From Bradyrhizobium sp. LTSP885 (GTDB lineage: Bacteria > Pseudomonadota > Alphaproteobacteria > Rhizobiales > Xanthobacteraceae): DNA of 64,000 nt. Below are positions 26,616 to 34,694 of the stretch, piece after piece (positions within the stretch are counted from its first letter, which is position 1; every line of letters begins with the position of its first letter). Location: positions 614,424 to 678,423 of the forward strand of contig NZ_JYMT01000042.1 of assembly GCF_000938305.1 (NCBI RefSeq). The letters run 5' to 3'. The notes beneath the pieces were generated by a model, which searched no databases, had not been told where the DNA came from, and saw only the letters and a list, made by a program, of their open reading frames with translations. Position numbers and translations under genes: made by a program.

Positions 26616-26690
26616 GCTTCGAATGTCATAATTCGCGCTCCACGGCCCAAGCCGGTGAGACACGTCGGACTCTGAGAGATCGCTGAAACG

Positions 26691-27140
26691 ATGAAACGCC
26701 CCCTGCAGCTCGGCCGCGCGGTCGAATGGCCGCAAAGCCCCGAGAAAGCGACGCTTGATCGCGTGCCCAATCCGCAAGCCGGGACCGATTATCTGGTGCG
26801 TTTTGCGATTCCGGAATTCACCTCGATCTGCCCGGTGACGGGACAGCCGGATTTTGCGCATCTGGTGATCGACTACGTGCCGGGCCGCTTTCTGCTCGAA
26901 TCCAAATCGCTGAAGCTCTACGCCGCGAGTTTCCGCAACCATGGTGCGTTCCACGAGGACTGCACCGTGATGATCGGCAAACGTATCGCAGGCGAGATCA
27001 AGCCGAAATGGCTACGCATCGGCGGCTACTGGTATCCGCGCGGCGGCATCCCGATCGACGTGTTCTTCCAGACCGGCCGGCTGCCGAAGGGCCTCTGGGT
27101 CCCCGACCAGGGCGTCGCGCCGTACCGCGGGCGGGGCTAG
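26691..27140 (+). CDS. queF: NADPH-dependent 7-cyano-7-deazaguanine reductase
   Basis: Reduces preQ0 to preQ1 in queuosine biosynthesis; cytoplasmic, 149 residues, the single-domain YkvM-type. Active-site Cys lies in EFTSICPVTGQPDFAHLVID, the substrate-binding Glu in FLLESKSLKLYAASFRNHGA, and His/Asp in FHEDCTVMIGKRI. The C-terminal WYPRGGIPIDVFFQTGRLP segment is characteristic. It sits alone; other que genes are not in the window. I looked for a preQ1 riboswitch in the 137-nt leader and did not find one. Confidence 0.96.
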   Translation: MKRPLQLGRAVEWPQSPEKATLDRVPNPQAGTDYLVRFAIPEFTSICPVTGQPDFAHLVIDYVPGRFLLESKSLKLYAASFRNHGAFHEDCTVMIGKRIAGEIKPKWLRIGGYWYPRGGIPIDVFFQTGRLPKGLWVPDQGVAPYRGRG

Positions 27141-27142
27141 AA

Positions 27143-27190
27143 AGCGTTTTCGAGCGAAGTGGACACCGGTTCGCGTGAAGAAAACGCGTC
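27143..27190. repeat. 48-bp intergenic repeat, copy 2
   Basis: Same element as 22206-22253, differing at two adjacent bases (ac for gt). It begins 2 nt after the queF stop codon in a convergent gap, just as copy 1 follows a stop codon in a convergent gap. Confidence 0.85.
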
Positions 27191-27197
27191 CATTCGC

Positions 27198-28406
27198 CTA
27201 AGGCTTCACATCCGGCCGCGCGGCGGCATCGGCCGGCAGCCGCTGCTTGAGGAATTTGGCGCAGACGAAGCCGAGCACAATGATCACGGCCGCCGCGCAC
27301 GTCAGCGTCGCCGACTTGCCGACATGCTGCAGGCCAAACCCAAAGGCGATCGGGCCGACGGTCTGGCCCATGAAAAAGAAGAACGAATGCAGCGACAGCG
27401 CGGTCGCGCGCGCTTCGACGGATAGCTCGCTGGCGAACACCTGCAGGCAGCCGTGGATCATGTAGAAGCCCCAGCCCATCACCAGCAGGCTCAGCATCTG
27501 CGGCTTCCAGGTCAGGCCGAACGCGACCGCGCCGAGTTGCATCCCGACCAGCGTGGCGCCGACGATCATCATGCCGCGCATCCCGAGCCATGGCAGCAGG
27601 CGCGCCACCGTCAGCGTGTAGAACAGCCCGCCGATGGCAAAGCCCGCGATGACGATGCCGGCGATCGACAGCGAGGTTTCGCCGAGTTCGAACAGGAACG
27701 CGGCGATGAAGGGAAACAGCCCGAGCACGCAGCAGCCCTCGATGAAGACCGCCGAATAGCAGATCCGCGCATTGGGGTTGGTGAAGATGGTGCGGTAGCC
27801 GTGCCGGAGCGCGGTGAGACTGGTCCGCGGCGGATGCGCCAGCGCTGCGCCGCGAAAGCCAGCCGCCACCGCAAGTGCTACGATGATCACGAGGCCGCCG
27901 AGCACCGCGAGCACACCGCGCCAGCCAAGCAGATCGCCGATCAGCCCCGAGGCCGTGGCGCCGAGCAGGTTGCCAGTCATCGAGCCGGCCAGCGTCCGGC
28001 CGATCGCAAGCTGCCGCTTGTCGGGTCCGACCAGATCAGAGGTCAGCGACAGCGCCACCGGAAACACGCCGCCCGAGCCGATGCCGGCGAGAATGCGGGT
28101 CACGAACAGCATCGGGAACGAGGTCGAGAGCGCGCCGAGGATGTTGGCGACGCCGAGCAGCACGAGGCAGATCGTCATCAGCCGTGCCTTGCCGAACAGG
28201 TCGGCGGCAGCGCCGATCGCCGGCTGGATGATCGCGAAGGTAAAGGCGAACACCGCGGCAAAGCTCGCGGCGGTCGCGATGTTGATGCCAAAGTCCTCCG
28301 CGACATGCGGCAGCACCGGATCGAGCGCACGCACCGACAGGCTCGCCGCGAACGTCGCCAGCGTGATGATGTTGAGGACCGGCGGCATGCCGCTCTTTGC
28401 GGTCAC
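27198..28406 (-). CDS. MFS transporter
   Basis: Major facilitator of 402 residues with about twelve helices. The loop 2-3 motif is degenerate: IGAAADLFGKARLM. VTRILAGIGSGGVFPVALSL and GRTLAGSMTGNLLGATASGL follow in helices 4 and 5. A second half repeats the fold after residue 200 (IFTNPNARICYSAVFIEGCC). Probably a drug or metabolite efflux protein; the substrate is unknown. Its stop lies 57 nt from the queF stop, and kdsA ends 16 nt before its start, so it may be read through from kdsA. Confidence 0.85.
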   Translation of the reverse strand: MTAKSGMPPVLNIITLATFAASLSVRALDPVLPHVAEDFGINIATAASFAAVFAFTFAIIQPAIGAAADLFGKARLMTICLVLLGVANILGALSTSFPMLFVTRILAGIGSGGVFPVALSLTSDLVGPDKRQLAIGRTLAGSMTGNLLGATASGLIGDLLGWRGVLAVLGGLVIIVALAVAAGFRGAALAHPPRTSLTALRHGYRTIFTNPNARICYSAVFIEGCCVLGLFPFIAAFLFELGETSLSIAGIVIAGFAIGGLFYTLTVARLLPWLGMRGMMIVGATLVGMQLGAVAFGLTWKPQMLSLLVMGWGFYMIHGCLQVFASELSVEARATALSLHSFFFFMGQTVGPIAFGFGLQHVGKSATLTCAAAVIIVLGFVCAKFLKQRLPADAAARPDVKP

Positions 28407-28422
28407 GTCGGCATCCGCCCCG

Positions 28423-29280
28423 TCAGGCCGCGGACTTGGCGAGCGCGTCGAATTCCATCAGCCGCCGGACCAGGGCTTCGAAGTCGCGCAGCGGCACCAT
28501 GTTCGGGCCATCAGATGGCGCACGATCGGGATCGGGATGGGTTTCGATGAACACGCCGGCGACGCCGACCGCGACCGCCGCGCGCGCCAGCACGGGGACG
28601 AATTCGCGCTCGCCGCCCGACGACGCCCCCTTGCCGCCCGGCTGCTGCACCGAATGGGTGGCGTCGAAGATCACGGGGGCGCCGGTGGTGCGCGCCAGGA
28701 TCGGCAGCGCACGCATGTCCGAGACCAGCGTGTTGTAGCCGAACGACGCGCCGCGCTCGGTGACGAGCACATTGGCGTTGCCGGCACTGGTGATCTTTGT
28801 GACGACATTGGCCATGTCCCACGGCGCCAGGAACTGGCCCTTCTTGACGTTGACGACCTTGCCGGTCGCAGCCGCCGCCAGCAGCAGATCGGTCTGCCGG
28901 CACAGGAAGGCCGGGATCTGCAGCACGTCGACCGCCTGCGCCACCTCGGCGCATTGGCTGGCCTCATGCACGTCGGTCAGCACCGGCAGCCCCACCGAGG
29001 CGCGGATCTCGGCAAAAATCGGCAACGCCTGCGCCAGGCCGATGCCGCGCGCGGCTGATCCGCTGGTACGGTTGGCCTTGTCGAATGAGGTCTTGTAGAC
29101 CAGCCCGATCCCGAGCCTGACCGCGATCTCCTTCAGCGCGGTGGCGACTTCAAGCGCGTGCGCGCGGCTCTCGAGCTGGCAGGGACCTGCGATGATCTGT
29201 AGCGGCAGCGCATTGCCAAATTTGACCGACCCGGCGGCAACGACGGGTGCGGCGGCTTGCGCGGAAACGTGACTGGTCAA
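28423..29280 (-). CDS. kdsA: 3-deoxy-8-phosphooctulonate synthase (KDO-8-phosphate synthase)
   Basis: Condenses PEP with arabinose 5-phosphate to make KDO-8-P for lipopolysaccharide. The 285-residue product contains IAGPCQLESRAHALEVA, YKTSFDKANRTSGSAARGIG, LTDVHEASQCAEVAQAVDVL, QIPAFLCRQTDLL, VKKGQFLAPWDM, and VIFDATHSVQQPGGKG. Translation begins with a TTG codon at 29280, supported by an aaggaag site 8-9 nt upstream; no ATG follows in the N-terminal part. In relatives it lies near eno and pyrG, as here. Confidence 0.96.
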   Translation of the reverse strand: MTSHVSAQAAAPVVAAGSVKFGNALPLQIIAGPCQLESRAHALEVATALKEIAVRLGIGLVYKTSFDKANRTSGSAARGIGLAQALPIFAEIRASVGLPVLTDVHEASQCAEVAQAVDVLQIPAFLCRQTDLLLAAAATGKVVNVKKGQFLAPWDMANVVTKITSAGNANVLVTERGASFGYNTLVSDMRALPILARTTGAPVIFDATHSVQQPGGKGASSGGEREFVPVLARAAVAVGVAGVFIETHPDPDRAPSDGPNMVPLRDFEALVRRLMEFDALAKSAA

Positions 29281-29442
29281 AATGCTGCTTCCTTTTGCCG
29301 GCGACCATGCAACCCCGTTGGTGATGGATCAAGCCATCTCGCGAAATACCGGGGTACGCCGACGCCGTGGGGTCTCTATGGCATCACATTCATGCCATAA
29401 CCACCCTTATACGCTGCCCCGGAATGGTGGCAGGAGGGCTCA

Positions 29443-29781
29443 ATGCGCATACCGCTAGTGATCGGAGCTGTTGTTGCCTTTTCCGCGATTTCGGGTCTGG
29501 CGCATGGTCAGAACGCCAGCCGACCCGGCGTCGTCACCGGTGGCGCCTCCGGCGTGATCGTCGATGGCAAGCCGGCCGCACGCAGCGGCGACACCACCAG
29601 CAATGGCGGTCCGCTCGTCGAAGGCGTGCCCAACGTCCTGATCAACGGCAAGCCGGCTGCGGTCGTCGGGGACCGTACGCATTGCGGTGGCAAGACTGTC
29701 ACGGGCAGCCACGGCGTCTTCATCAACGGCAAACCGATGGTCCGCGAAGGCGATCAGACCGCAGGCTGCGCAAATGAGTAG
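29443..29781 (+). CDS. small exported PAAR-motif protein
   Basis: ATG at 29443, preceded by caggaggg, gives a Sec signal peptide (MRIPLVIGAVVAFSAISG..HGQ). The remaining ~90 residues have the repeated PAAR-type pattern: VVTGGASGVIVDGKPAARSG, NVLINGKPAAVVGDRTHCGG, and GVFINGKPMVREGDQTAGC, with Cys/His residues suited to zinc. PAAR proteins normally cap type VI secretion spikes and have no signal peptide, and no type VI genes are near. The odd combination suggests a periplasmic or exported spike-tip-like protein. Confidence 0.85.
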   Translation: MRIPLVIGAVVAFSAISGLAHGQNASRPGVVTGGASGVIVDGKPAARSGDTTSNGGPLVEGVPNVLINGKPAAVVGDRTHCGGKTVTGSHGVFINGKPMVREGDQTAGCANE

Positions 29782-29837
29782 CGCGATGCGATCGGATTCG
29801 GATCGTCATCGCGCCTTGATCGCGCCTTGGCGCCGCG

Positions 29838-30164
29838 TCACTTCACCGATGAGAACGCGGTCGGCACCAACAGCTGGTTGACGATGTTGAGAACGATCTG
29901 GCCGTCCTCCTCGGTCTTGGCGCGCGCGGTGATCCATTCCGGATCGGACGCGAACGCAGCCCACTTTTTGTCGCGATCGGCAAGCGATTCCCAGGCCAGC
30001 AGATAGGTCAGCTCCTGGTTGGATTCACCGACCAGCGTCGTGAAGAAGCCGGCCTGCTTGATGCCATGCTTTTCCCAAAGCTTCAGCGTGATGGTCTCGA
30101 AGCGCTTCAGCAGCGCCGGCAACCGGCCCGGCAGGCAGCGATAGACGCGGCTTTCGTAGATCAT
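29838..30164 (-). CDS. NIPSNAP-family protein
   Basis: ATG at 30164 after a gggaga site gives MIYESRVYRCLPGRLPALLK; the 108-residue product is a ferredoxin-like alpha/beta barrel dimer of the NIPSNAP type (FETITLKLWEKHGIKQAGFF, LTYLLAWESLADRDKKWAAF). Function unknown in bacteria. It ends 57 nt from the PAAR gene's stop (convergent) and is divergent from the response-regulator operon. Confidence 0.85.
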   Translation of the reverse strand: MIYESRVYRCLPGRLPALLKRFETITLKLWEKHGIKQAGFFTTLVGESNQELTYLLAWESLADRDKKWAAFASDPEWITARAKTEEDGQIVLNIVNQLLVPTAFSSVK

Positions 30165-30250
30165 TGGTGGTTCTCCCTTGAGTGTTGTGCGGGGGCGGTT
30201 ATAGCGAGCGGGTTCCGCACTGTCTTGAGGGGACGGCAACATGGCACCCT

Positions 30251-30306
30251 TGCTCGCCCGGCGGCGCCCCTGCTCGCCCGGCGGCAGCCTTGCTCGCTCC
30301 GCCGGG
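30251..30306. repeat. three 20-bp tandem repeats
   Basis: tgctcgcccggcggc begins at 30251 and 30271, and a third, degenerate copy (tgctcgctccgccgg) at 30291. The period is exactly 20 bp. It lies between the NIPSNAP gene and the response-regulator operator. Confidence 0.75.
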
Positions 30307-30315
30307 ACGGTATCC

Positions 30316-30337
30316 CGCAATGCTGCCGCAATGTTAC
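30316..30337 (+). promoter_or_regulatory. predicted response-regulator operator (11-bp direct repeat)
   Basis: CGCAATGCTGCCGCAATGTT contains two CGCAATG half-sites spaced exactly 11 bp, the spacing used by OmpR/PhoB-type regulators. It ends 42 nt before the regulator's start. The same sequence occurs at 32445, upstream of the methyltransferase gene. Confidence 0.6.
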
Positions 30338-30378
30338 TGGCCCTAGAACGGACCGTTTCCGGAGCTGGATCTGACGAC

Positions 30379-31053
30379 ATGCGGATATTGCTGGTTGAAG
30401 ACGAAGCCGAGATGGCGGCGGCGCTGTCGCAGGCGTTGAAGGGTTACGACATGGTGGTCGACCATGTGCCGACGCTTGCCGAGGCCGAAGAGGCGATCTC
30501 CGCGGACGTGCATGGCGCGGTGTTGCTCGACCGCCAGCTCCCCGATGGCGACGGGCTCACATTGATCCCGAAGCTGCGGGCCCGGGCCGAAGGCGTGCCG
30601 ATCATCGTGCTGACGGCGCGCGGCGAGCTTGCGGATCGTGTCGCCGGCCTCGACAGCGGCGCGGACGATTATCTGGCAAAGCCCTTCGCCGTGGAAGAGC
30701 TGTTGGCGCGGCTGCGCGCGGTGCTGCGGCGTCCCGCCGGCCTGCAGCTCGAGAGCATCAAGGCCGGCCGCCTCGCCTTCGATTGCAGCCATCGCGAGGT
30801 GAGCGTCGACGGCCGCCCGCTCGACCTGCCACGCCGCGAGCTATTGGTGCTGGAAGCGTTGCTGCGGCGCATGGGCCGCACCGTGCTGCGCTCGGCGCTG
30901 GAAGAGGCGGTCTACAATTTCGACGACGAGATCCAGTCGAACGCGCTTGACACCCACGTCTCGCGTCTGCGGCGCAAGCTTGCCGAGGCCGAGGCCGGCG
31001 TCGAGATCCACAGCATCCGCGGCGTCGGCTATCTGCTGAAGCAGGTCCAATGA
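30379..31053 (+). CDS. OmpR-family response regulator
   Basis: 224 residues: receiver domain with MRILLVEDEAEMAAALSQAL, phospho-acceptor Asp51 in LLDRQLPDGDGL, Thr79 in VLTARGE, and Lys101 in DYLAKPFAVEELLARLRAVL. The C-terminal winged-helix DNA-binding domain contains RELLVLEALLRRMGRTVLR and VSRLRRKLAEAEAGVEIHSI. It overlaps the kinase start as ATGA, so the pair is an operon. The promoter carries a direct-repeat site likely bound by this protein (autoregulation, inferred). An upstream in-frame ATG at 30241 is not used: it would add 46 residues of repeat-derived sequence. Confidence 0.95.
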   Translation: MRILLVEDEAEMAAALSQALKGYDMVVDHVPTLAEAEEAISADVHGAVLLDRQLPDGDGLTLIPKLRARAEGVPIIVLTARGELADRVAGLDSGADDYLAKPFAVEELLARLRAVLRRPAGLQLESIKAGRLAFDCSHREVSVDGRPLDLPRRELLVLEALLRRMGRTVLRSALEEAVYNFDDEIQSNALDTHVSRLRRKLAEAEAGVEIHSIRGVGYLLKQVQ

Positions 31054-32429
31054 GCGCGCACGCCGAACCGTATTGCCTGCGATCGCGGCTGAGCTGGCGG
31101 CTGATTTCGCTGCAGGCCGGACTCCTGGTCGCGCTGGCCGCGCTCGTGATCGGCGCGGTGTGGAGTTCTGGCCTGCCGGTCATCGAACGCGACGAGGATC
31201 GCGTCATCGACGTCGTGCAATGGGCGCTCGAGCGGGACGCCCAGGGCAGCCTGTTCCTGCGTCCGACCGCGGATCTGAAGCAACTGCGGGAGGACTCGCC
31301 CGACCTCTGGTTCCTGGTGCGCGACCGGCAGGGCCACACGCTCTCCGAAGGCGCGGTGCCGGATGAATTCACCGCGATCGGCGACGCGCTCGACCACATC
31401 AGCCAAGCCCGGCTCGGCTGGCAGATGTTCGAGGACGATCCACGCAAGCCGCCGGTGCGGATGAAGCGCGTCAACACCGATGCCGGCAATTTGCAGATCA
31501 TGACGGCCACGCAGGGACGAATGTCCGGCGCCAAGGCATTGTTCGGGACCTCGCTGACGTTACTCGCTATCGCCCTGCCCGGCCTGCTGCTGATGGCCGC
31601 CGCGACGCTGGTGGCGACGCCGATGGTGGTGCGGCGCGCCTTCGCCGGGCTCGATACGACCGCGGACCAGGCCCGCGCGATCGATTTCCGCCAGCGCGGC
31701 AGCCGGCTGTCCGCCGACCACCTTCCCCGTGAGGTCGCGCCGCTGGTTGCCGCCATCAACGATGCGCTGAAGCGGCTCGATGACGGCTATTCGCGCCATC
31801 AGCGCTTCGTCGCCGACGCGGCGCACGAATTGCGCACACCGATCGCGATCCTCAACACGCGGCTGGAATCGTTGGCCGACGGGCCGGAGAAGACGCGGCT
31901 GCTCGAGGACTCCGCCCGGCTCGCGACACTGGCCGAGCAATTGCTCGACATCCAGCGCGTCGACCAGTGCCGCAATCCGTTTACCCGCGTCGACCTCATT
32001 GCGATCGCACGCAGCGTCGCGGCGGACCTCGCGCCGCTTGCAATCGCCGCCGGCTATGAGTTGTCGCTGGAGACCGTGACCGAACGCGTCGAGACATCAG
32101 GCGACCGCGTCGCGCTCGAGCGCGCGCTGACCAATCTGGTGCAGAACGCGATCCAGCACGGCGGCCGACGCGGCACGATCACGATCCATGTTGGCCGGGC
32201 CGCGACGATTGACGTCACTGACGAAGGCGACGGCATTCCGCCCGACCAGCGTGCGCTGATCTTCGATCCGTTCTACCGGCTGGCGCCGCTCGATCGCGGC
32301 GCCGGTCTCGGACTCAACATGGTGCGCGAGATCGCGCGGCTGCATGGCGGTCATGTCGCTGTTCTCGACGGGCCGAACGGCGGTGCGTGCTTTCGATTGA
32401 CGCTGCCCCCTGCTCCGCTTGTCGATTGA
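31050..32429 (+). CDS. sensor histidine kinase, partner of the response regulator
   Basis: 459 residues. First membrane helix at about 20-40, a periplasmic sensor region of ~130 residues, a second helix (LTLLAIALPGLLLMAAATLV), then a HAMP-like linker. The H-box is FVADAAHELRTPIAILNTRL with phospho-acceptor His259. The ATPase has an N-box (ERALTNLVQNAIQHGG), G1 box (VTDEGDGIPPDQ) and G2 (GAGLGLNMVREIARLHGG). It overlaps the response-regulator gene by 4 nt. The signal is unknown; the downstream phospholipid methyltransferase gene under the same operator type hints at envelope stress (inference). Confidence 0.95.
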   Translation: MSAHAEPYCLRSRLSWRLISLQAGLLVALAALVIGAVWSSGLPVIERDEDRVIDVVQWALERDAQGSLFLRPTADLKQLREDSPDLWFLVRDRQGHTLSEGAVPDEFTAIGDALDHISQARLGWQMFEDDPRKPPVRMKRVNTDAGNLQIMTATQGRMSGAKALFGTSLTLLAIALPGLLLMAAATLVATPMVVRRAFAGLDTTADQARAIDFRQRGSRLSADHLPREVAPLVAAINDALKRLDDGYSRHQRFVADAAHELRTPIAILNTRLESLADGPEKTRLLEDSARLATLAEQLLDIQRVDQCRNPFTRVDLIAIARSVAADLAPLAIAAGYELSLETVTERVETSGDRVALERALTNLVQNAIQHGGRRGTITIHVGRAATIDVTDEGDGIPPDQRALIFDPFYRLAPLDRGAGLGLNMVREIARLHGGHVAVLDGPNGGACFRLTLPPAPLVD

Positions 32430-32444
32430 TTCCGTCAGCAACCA

Positions 32445-32467
32445 CGCAATGCTGTCGCAATGCTGAC
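32445..32467 (+). promoter_or_regulatory. second copy of the predicted operator
   Basis: CGCAATGCTGTCGCAATGCT matches the site at 30316 at 18 of 20 positions, again with CGCAATG half-sites 11 bp apart. It ends 61 nt before the methyltransferase start, in the short gap after the kinase stop codon. Confidence 0.6.
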
Positions 32468-32528
32468 CCTGCAAAAGGGATCACGCCTCAGAGTCGGGGC
32501 GCGATCAAACTCTTTGCCGGGAATGCCA

Positions 32529-33191
32529 ATGTCACACGACTTCCTCTCCTTCTTCACCGCCTGGATGGCGGCACCTGGCCGCGTCGGTGCGATCGCACCC
32601 TCGGGCGCAGCCCTCGCCGAATTGATCACGCGAGACATCACGGCCAACACCGGACCGGTCCTCGAGCTCGGTCCGGGAACGGGCGCGTTCACCTATCAAT
32701 TGCTGAAGCGCGGGCTACGCCAGCAGGATCTCACGCTGGTCGAGTACGGCTCCGATTTCATGCGGCTGTTGCAGCTCCGCTTTCCCGGCGCGCGCGTGCT
32801 CTGGATGGACGCAGGCCGCCTGGCATCGGAACGGCTGTTCGAGGGCGCGCCGGTCGGCGCCGTCGTCAGCGGGCTGCCGCTGCTCAACATGTCGCCGCGC
32901 AAGGTGATCTCGATCGTCGGCGGCGCGTTTAGCTATCTCAGGCCCGGCGGGGCGTTCTATCAGTTCACCTACGGCATGCGCTGCCCGGTGCGGCGGCCGA
33001 TCCTCGACCGGCTCGGCCTGCGCGCCACGCTGGTCGATCGCGCGATCCTCAACATGCCGCCGGCCGCGGTCTACCGGCTGACGCGGCGGCCGCAATCGCG
33101 GCTGGTCGGGTGGAACGCAGCGTCACAGCCTCCGGACCGGATCGGAGATCAGGCGGTCGAGACGCGACCGCGGAGTGCCGTCCCCGCCTGA
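32529..33191 (+). CDS. PmtA-like phospholipid N-methyltransferase (class I SAM enzyme)
   Basis: 220 residues; methyltransferase motif I is PVLELGPGTGAFTYQLLKRG. The protein begins with the amphipathic MSHDFLSFFTAWMAAPGRVG, IAPSGAALAELI segments, and PGGAFYQFTYGMRCPVRR lies near the end. This is the layout of rhizobial phosphatidylethanolamine methyltransferases and of KsgA-like relatives. ATG at 32529 or 32523 are both possible. The final ~25 residues are low-complexity. It lies 99 nt after the kinase and behind its own copy of the operator, so it is probably a regulon member. Confidence 0.75.
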   Translation: MSHDFLSFFTAWMAAPGRVGAIAPSGAALAELITRDITANTGPVLELGPGTGAFTYQLLKRGLRQQDLTLVEYGSDFMRLLQLRFPGARVLWMDAGRLASERLFEGAPVGAVVSGLPLLNMSPRKVISIVGGAFSYLRPGGAFYQFTYGMRCPVRRPILDRLGLRATLVDRAILNMPPAAVYRLTRRPQSRLVGWNAASQPPDRIGDQAVETRPRSAVPA

Positions 33192-33206
33192 CATGGCCTT
33201 TGAGCC

Positions 33207-34685
33207 TTATTCGGGCGCCGGCGTGTCCTGACCTGCCGCGGCGGCAAGTTCGAGAATCCTGCGGCCATGGCGCTCGATCTCGTCGAGCGCGATCTGGACG
33301 TCGAGCTCGAGCTTCGCGTCCGCCACGAATTTGGGCCGATTCACCTCGCCGCAATGCGGGCAATGGCGTTCGCCGAGCGACATGTACTCGTAGCACGATT
33401 GGCACAGGCCCAGCCGCCCCCGCTTGCGCGGCTTGTCGTCCAGGCCGAGCGAGCGCGGCGCGCGCGACCCGTCCTCATGCTCCAGCCTGACTTCGAAACG
33501 GCCGACCGCGAATGGTTCGTCCGGCGCGTCCGCGACCTTCACGATTGTCTCGCGCAACCCGCGCCGCGCCAGCGTGGTCGCGCGGTAATAGCAATAGGGA
33601 TTGTCGCCGCGGCGCCCTTCGAGGACGTGCGACACCCAGGTGCAGCCACCCCGGCACACATTCCAGTAGTAGCAGGAACCGCAGAAGCTTCGGCCGCGAT
33701 TGCCATCGCGCCTGACGTTCCGCGACTCCAGCGCCTTGAGGGCTTCCTCGATCGTGCTGGTCCGCGTCTCGCCGCCCGCGAAATGCGATTTTGGCAGCGA
33801 AGGACAGCTCTTGATGGTGCCGTCGGCCTCCAGCCCCAACGTCGTCTCGCCGGCCGTGCAGCCGCCCCAATGGGTGACATCGTCGGTCAGCGACCGCCAG
33901 TAGGCTTCGTGCCGTCCGAAATACCCGATGCTGTTGCCGGGCAGCAGGCGGAGACCGACGTCGCGGCCCCGATGATAGAGCTCGGCGAGCTTGTCGACGA
34001 CGTCGACGATCTGATGCGGCTGCAGCAGGATCTGGCTGTTGTCGACCGCGTTGCCCATCGCGACCGTGAGCTGGACCTGCCAGTATTTCGCACCGGCGGC
34101 GACGATCTCGTCGAAGATGCCGTCCAGTTCCGGCATCGAACGGAGATTGATCTGGCTGTTGACGCCGGGCTCGATGCCGACCTCGCTGACCCATTTGATC
34201 GCCTGGATCGCCTGGTCGTGACTGCCCTTCACGCCCCGCAGCTCGTCATGCAGGTCGCGAAGCCCGTCGACCGAAATGCCGATCGCACGGACTCCCGCTG
34301 CGTAGGCGGCAGCGATGCGTTCCCGGGTCAGCCCGCGCGCTCCGGTCTGCAATCCGCAATGCAGGCCGAGCCTTGCAATTTCGGCTGCGATCTCCAGCCA
34401 GTCCTTGCGCAGATAGGCTTCGCCACCGATCAATGTGATTTCGCGCGTTCCCGCCGCGGCGAGTTGCCTGACGACGTCGAGGCATTCGGCCGTCGAAAGC
34501 TCGTTCGCGCGCCGCTTTCCGGCGCGCGAACCGCAATGTCCGCATTTGAGATTGCAGGCGAGCGTGATTTCCCAGACCACATGGACCGGAACATGGGTCT
34601 TCCGATCGCGCGCGGATCGCACGCGAAGCGAGTGCGGGGCCGGCCTTTCGGCTGGCTCGGCGGCGACGCCGTTCGGATCGCGCAT
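33207..34685 (-). CDS. radical SAM/SPASM peptide maturase with C-terminal zinc ribbon
   Basis: 492 residues. Radical SAM 4Fe-4S cluster Cys44, Cys48 and Cys51 (TLACNLKCGHCGSR), TLIGGEAYLRKDW, and the strand-loop series GISVDGLRDLHDELRG. A SPASM domain follows with seven Cys (276, 294, 335, 338, 344, 348, 365; CGSCYYWNVCRGGCTW), expected to bind auxiliary clusters. An unusual C-terminal zinc-ribbon-like segment has CxxC at 428/431 and 442/445. It begins 9 nt after the small peptide gene on the same strand, so the peptide is the likely substrate. From memory it matches 'GDL motif peptide-associated radical SAM/SPASM maturase'. Expected chemistry is post-translational cross-linking of the peptide. 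Confidence 0.9.
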   Translation of the reverse strand: MRDPNGVAAEPAERPAPHSLRVRSARDRKTHVPVHVVWEITLACNLKCGHCGSRAGKRRANELSTAECLDVVRQLAAAGTREITLIGGEAYLRKDWLEIAAEIARLGLHCGLQTGARGLTRERIAAAYAAGVRAIGISVDGLRDLHDELRGVKGSHDQAIQAIKWVSEVGIEPGVNSQINLRSMPELDGIFDEIVAAGAKYWQVQLTVAMGNAVDNSQILLQPHQIVDVVDKLAELYHRGRDVGLRLLPGNSIGYFGRHEAYWRSLTDDVTHWGGCTAGETTLGLEADGTIKSCPSLPKSHFAGGETRTSTIEEALKALESRNVRRDGNRGRSFCGSCYYWNVCRGGCTWVSHVLEGRRGDNPYCYYRATTLARRGLRETIVKVADAPDEPFAVGRFEVRLEHEDGSRAPRSLGLDDKPRKRGRLGLCQSCYEYMSLGERHCPHCGEVNRPKFVADAKLELDVQIALDEIERHGRRILELAAAAGQDTPAPE

Positions 34686-34694
34686 TCTCGCGCG

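Noticed and set aside
26554..26690. Possible preQ1 riboswitch before queF
   Set aside because: No preQ1 core (a short C-rich stem loop with an A-rich tail) is recognisable; only a 10-bp hairpin is present.
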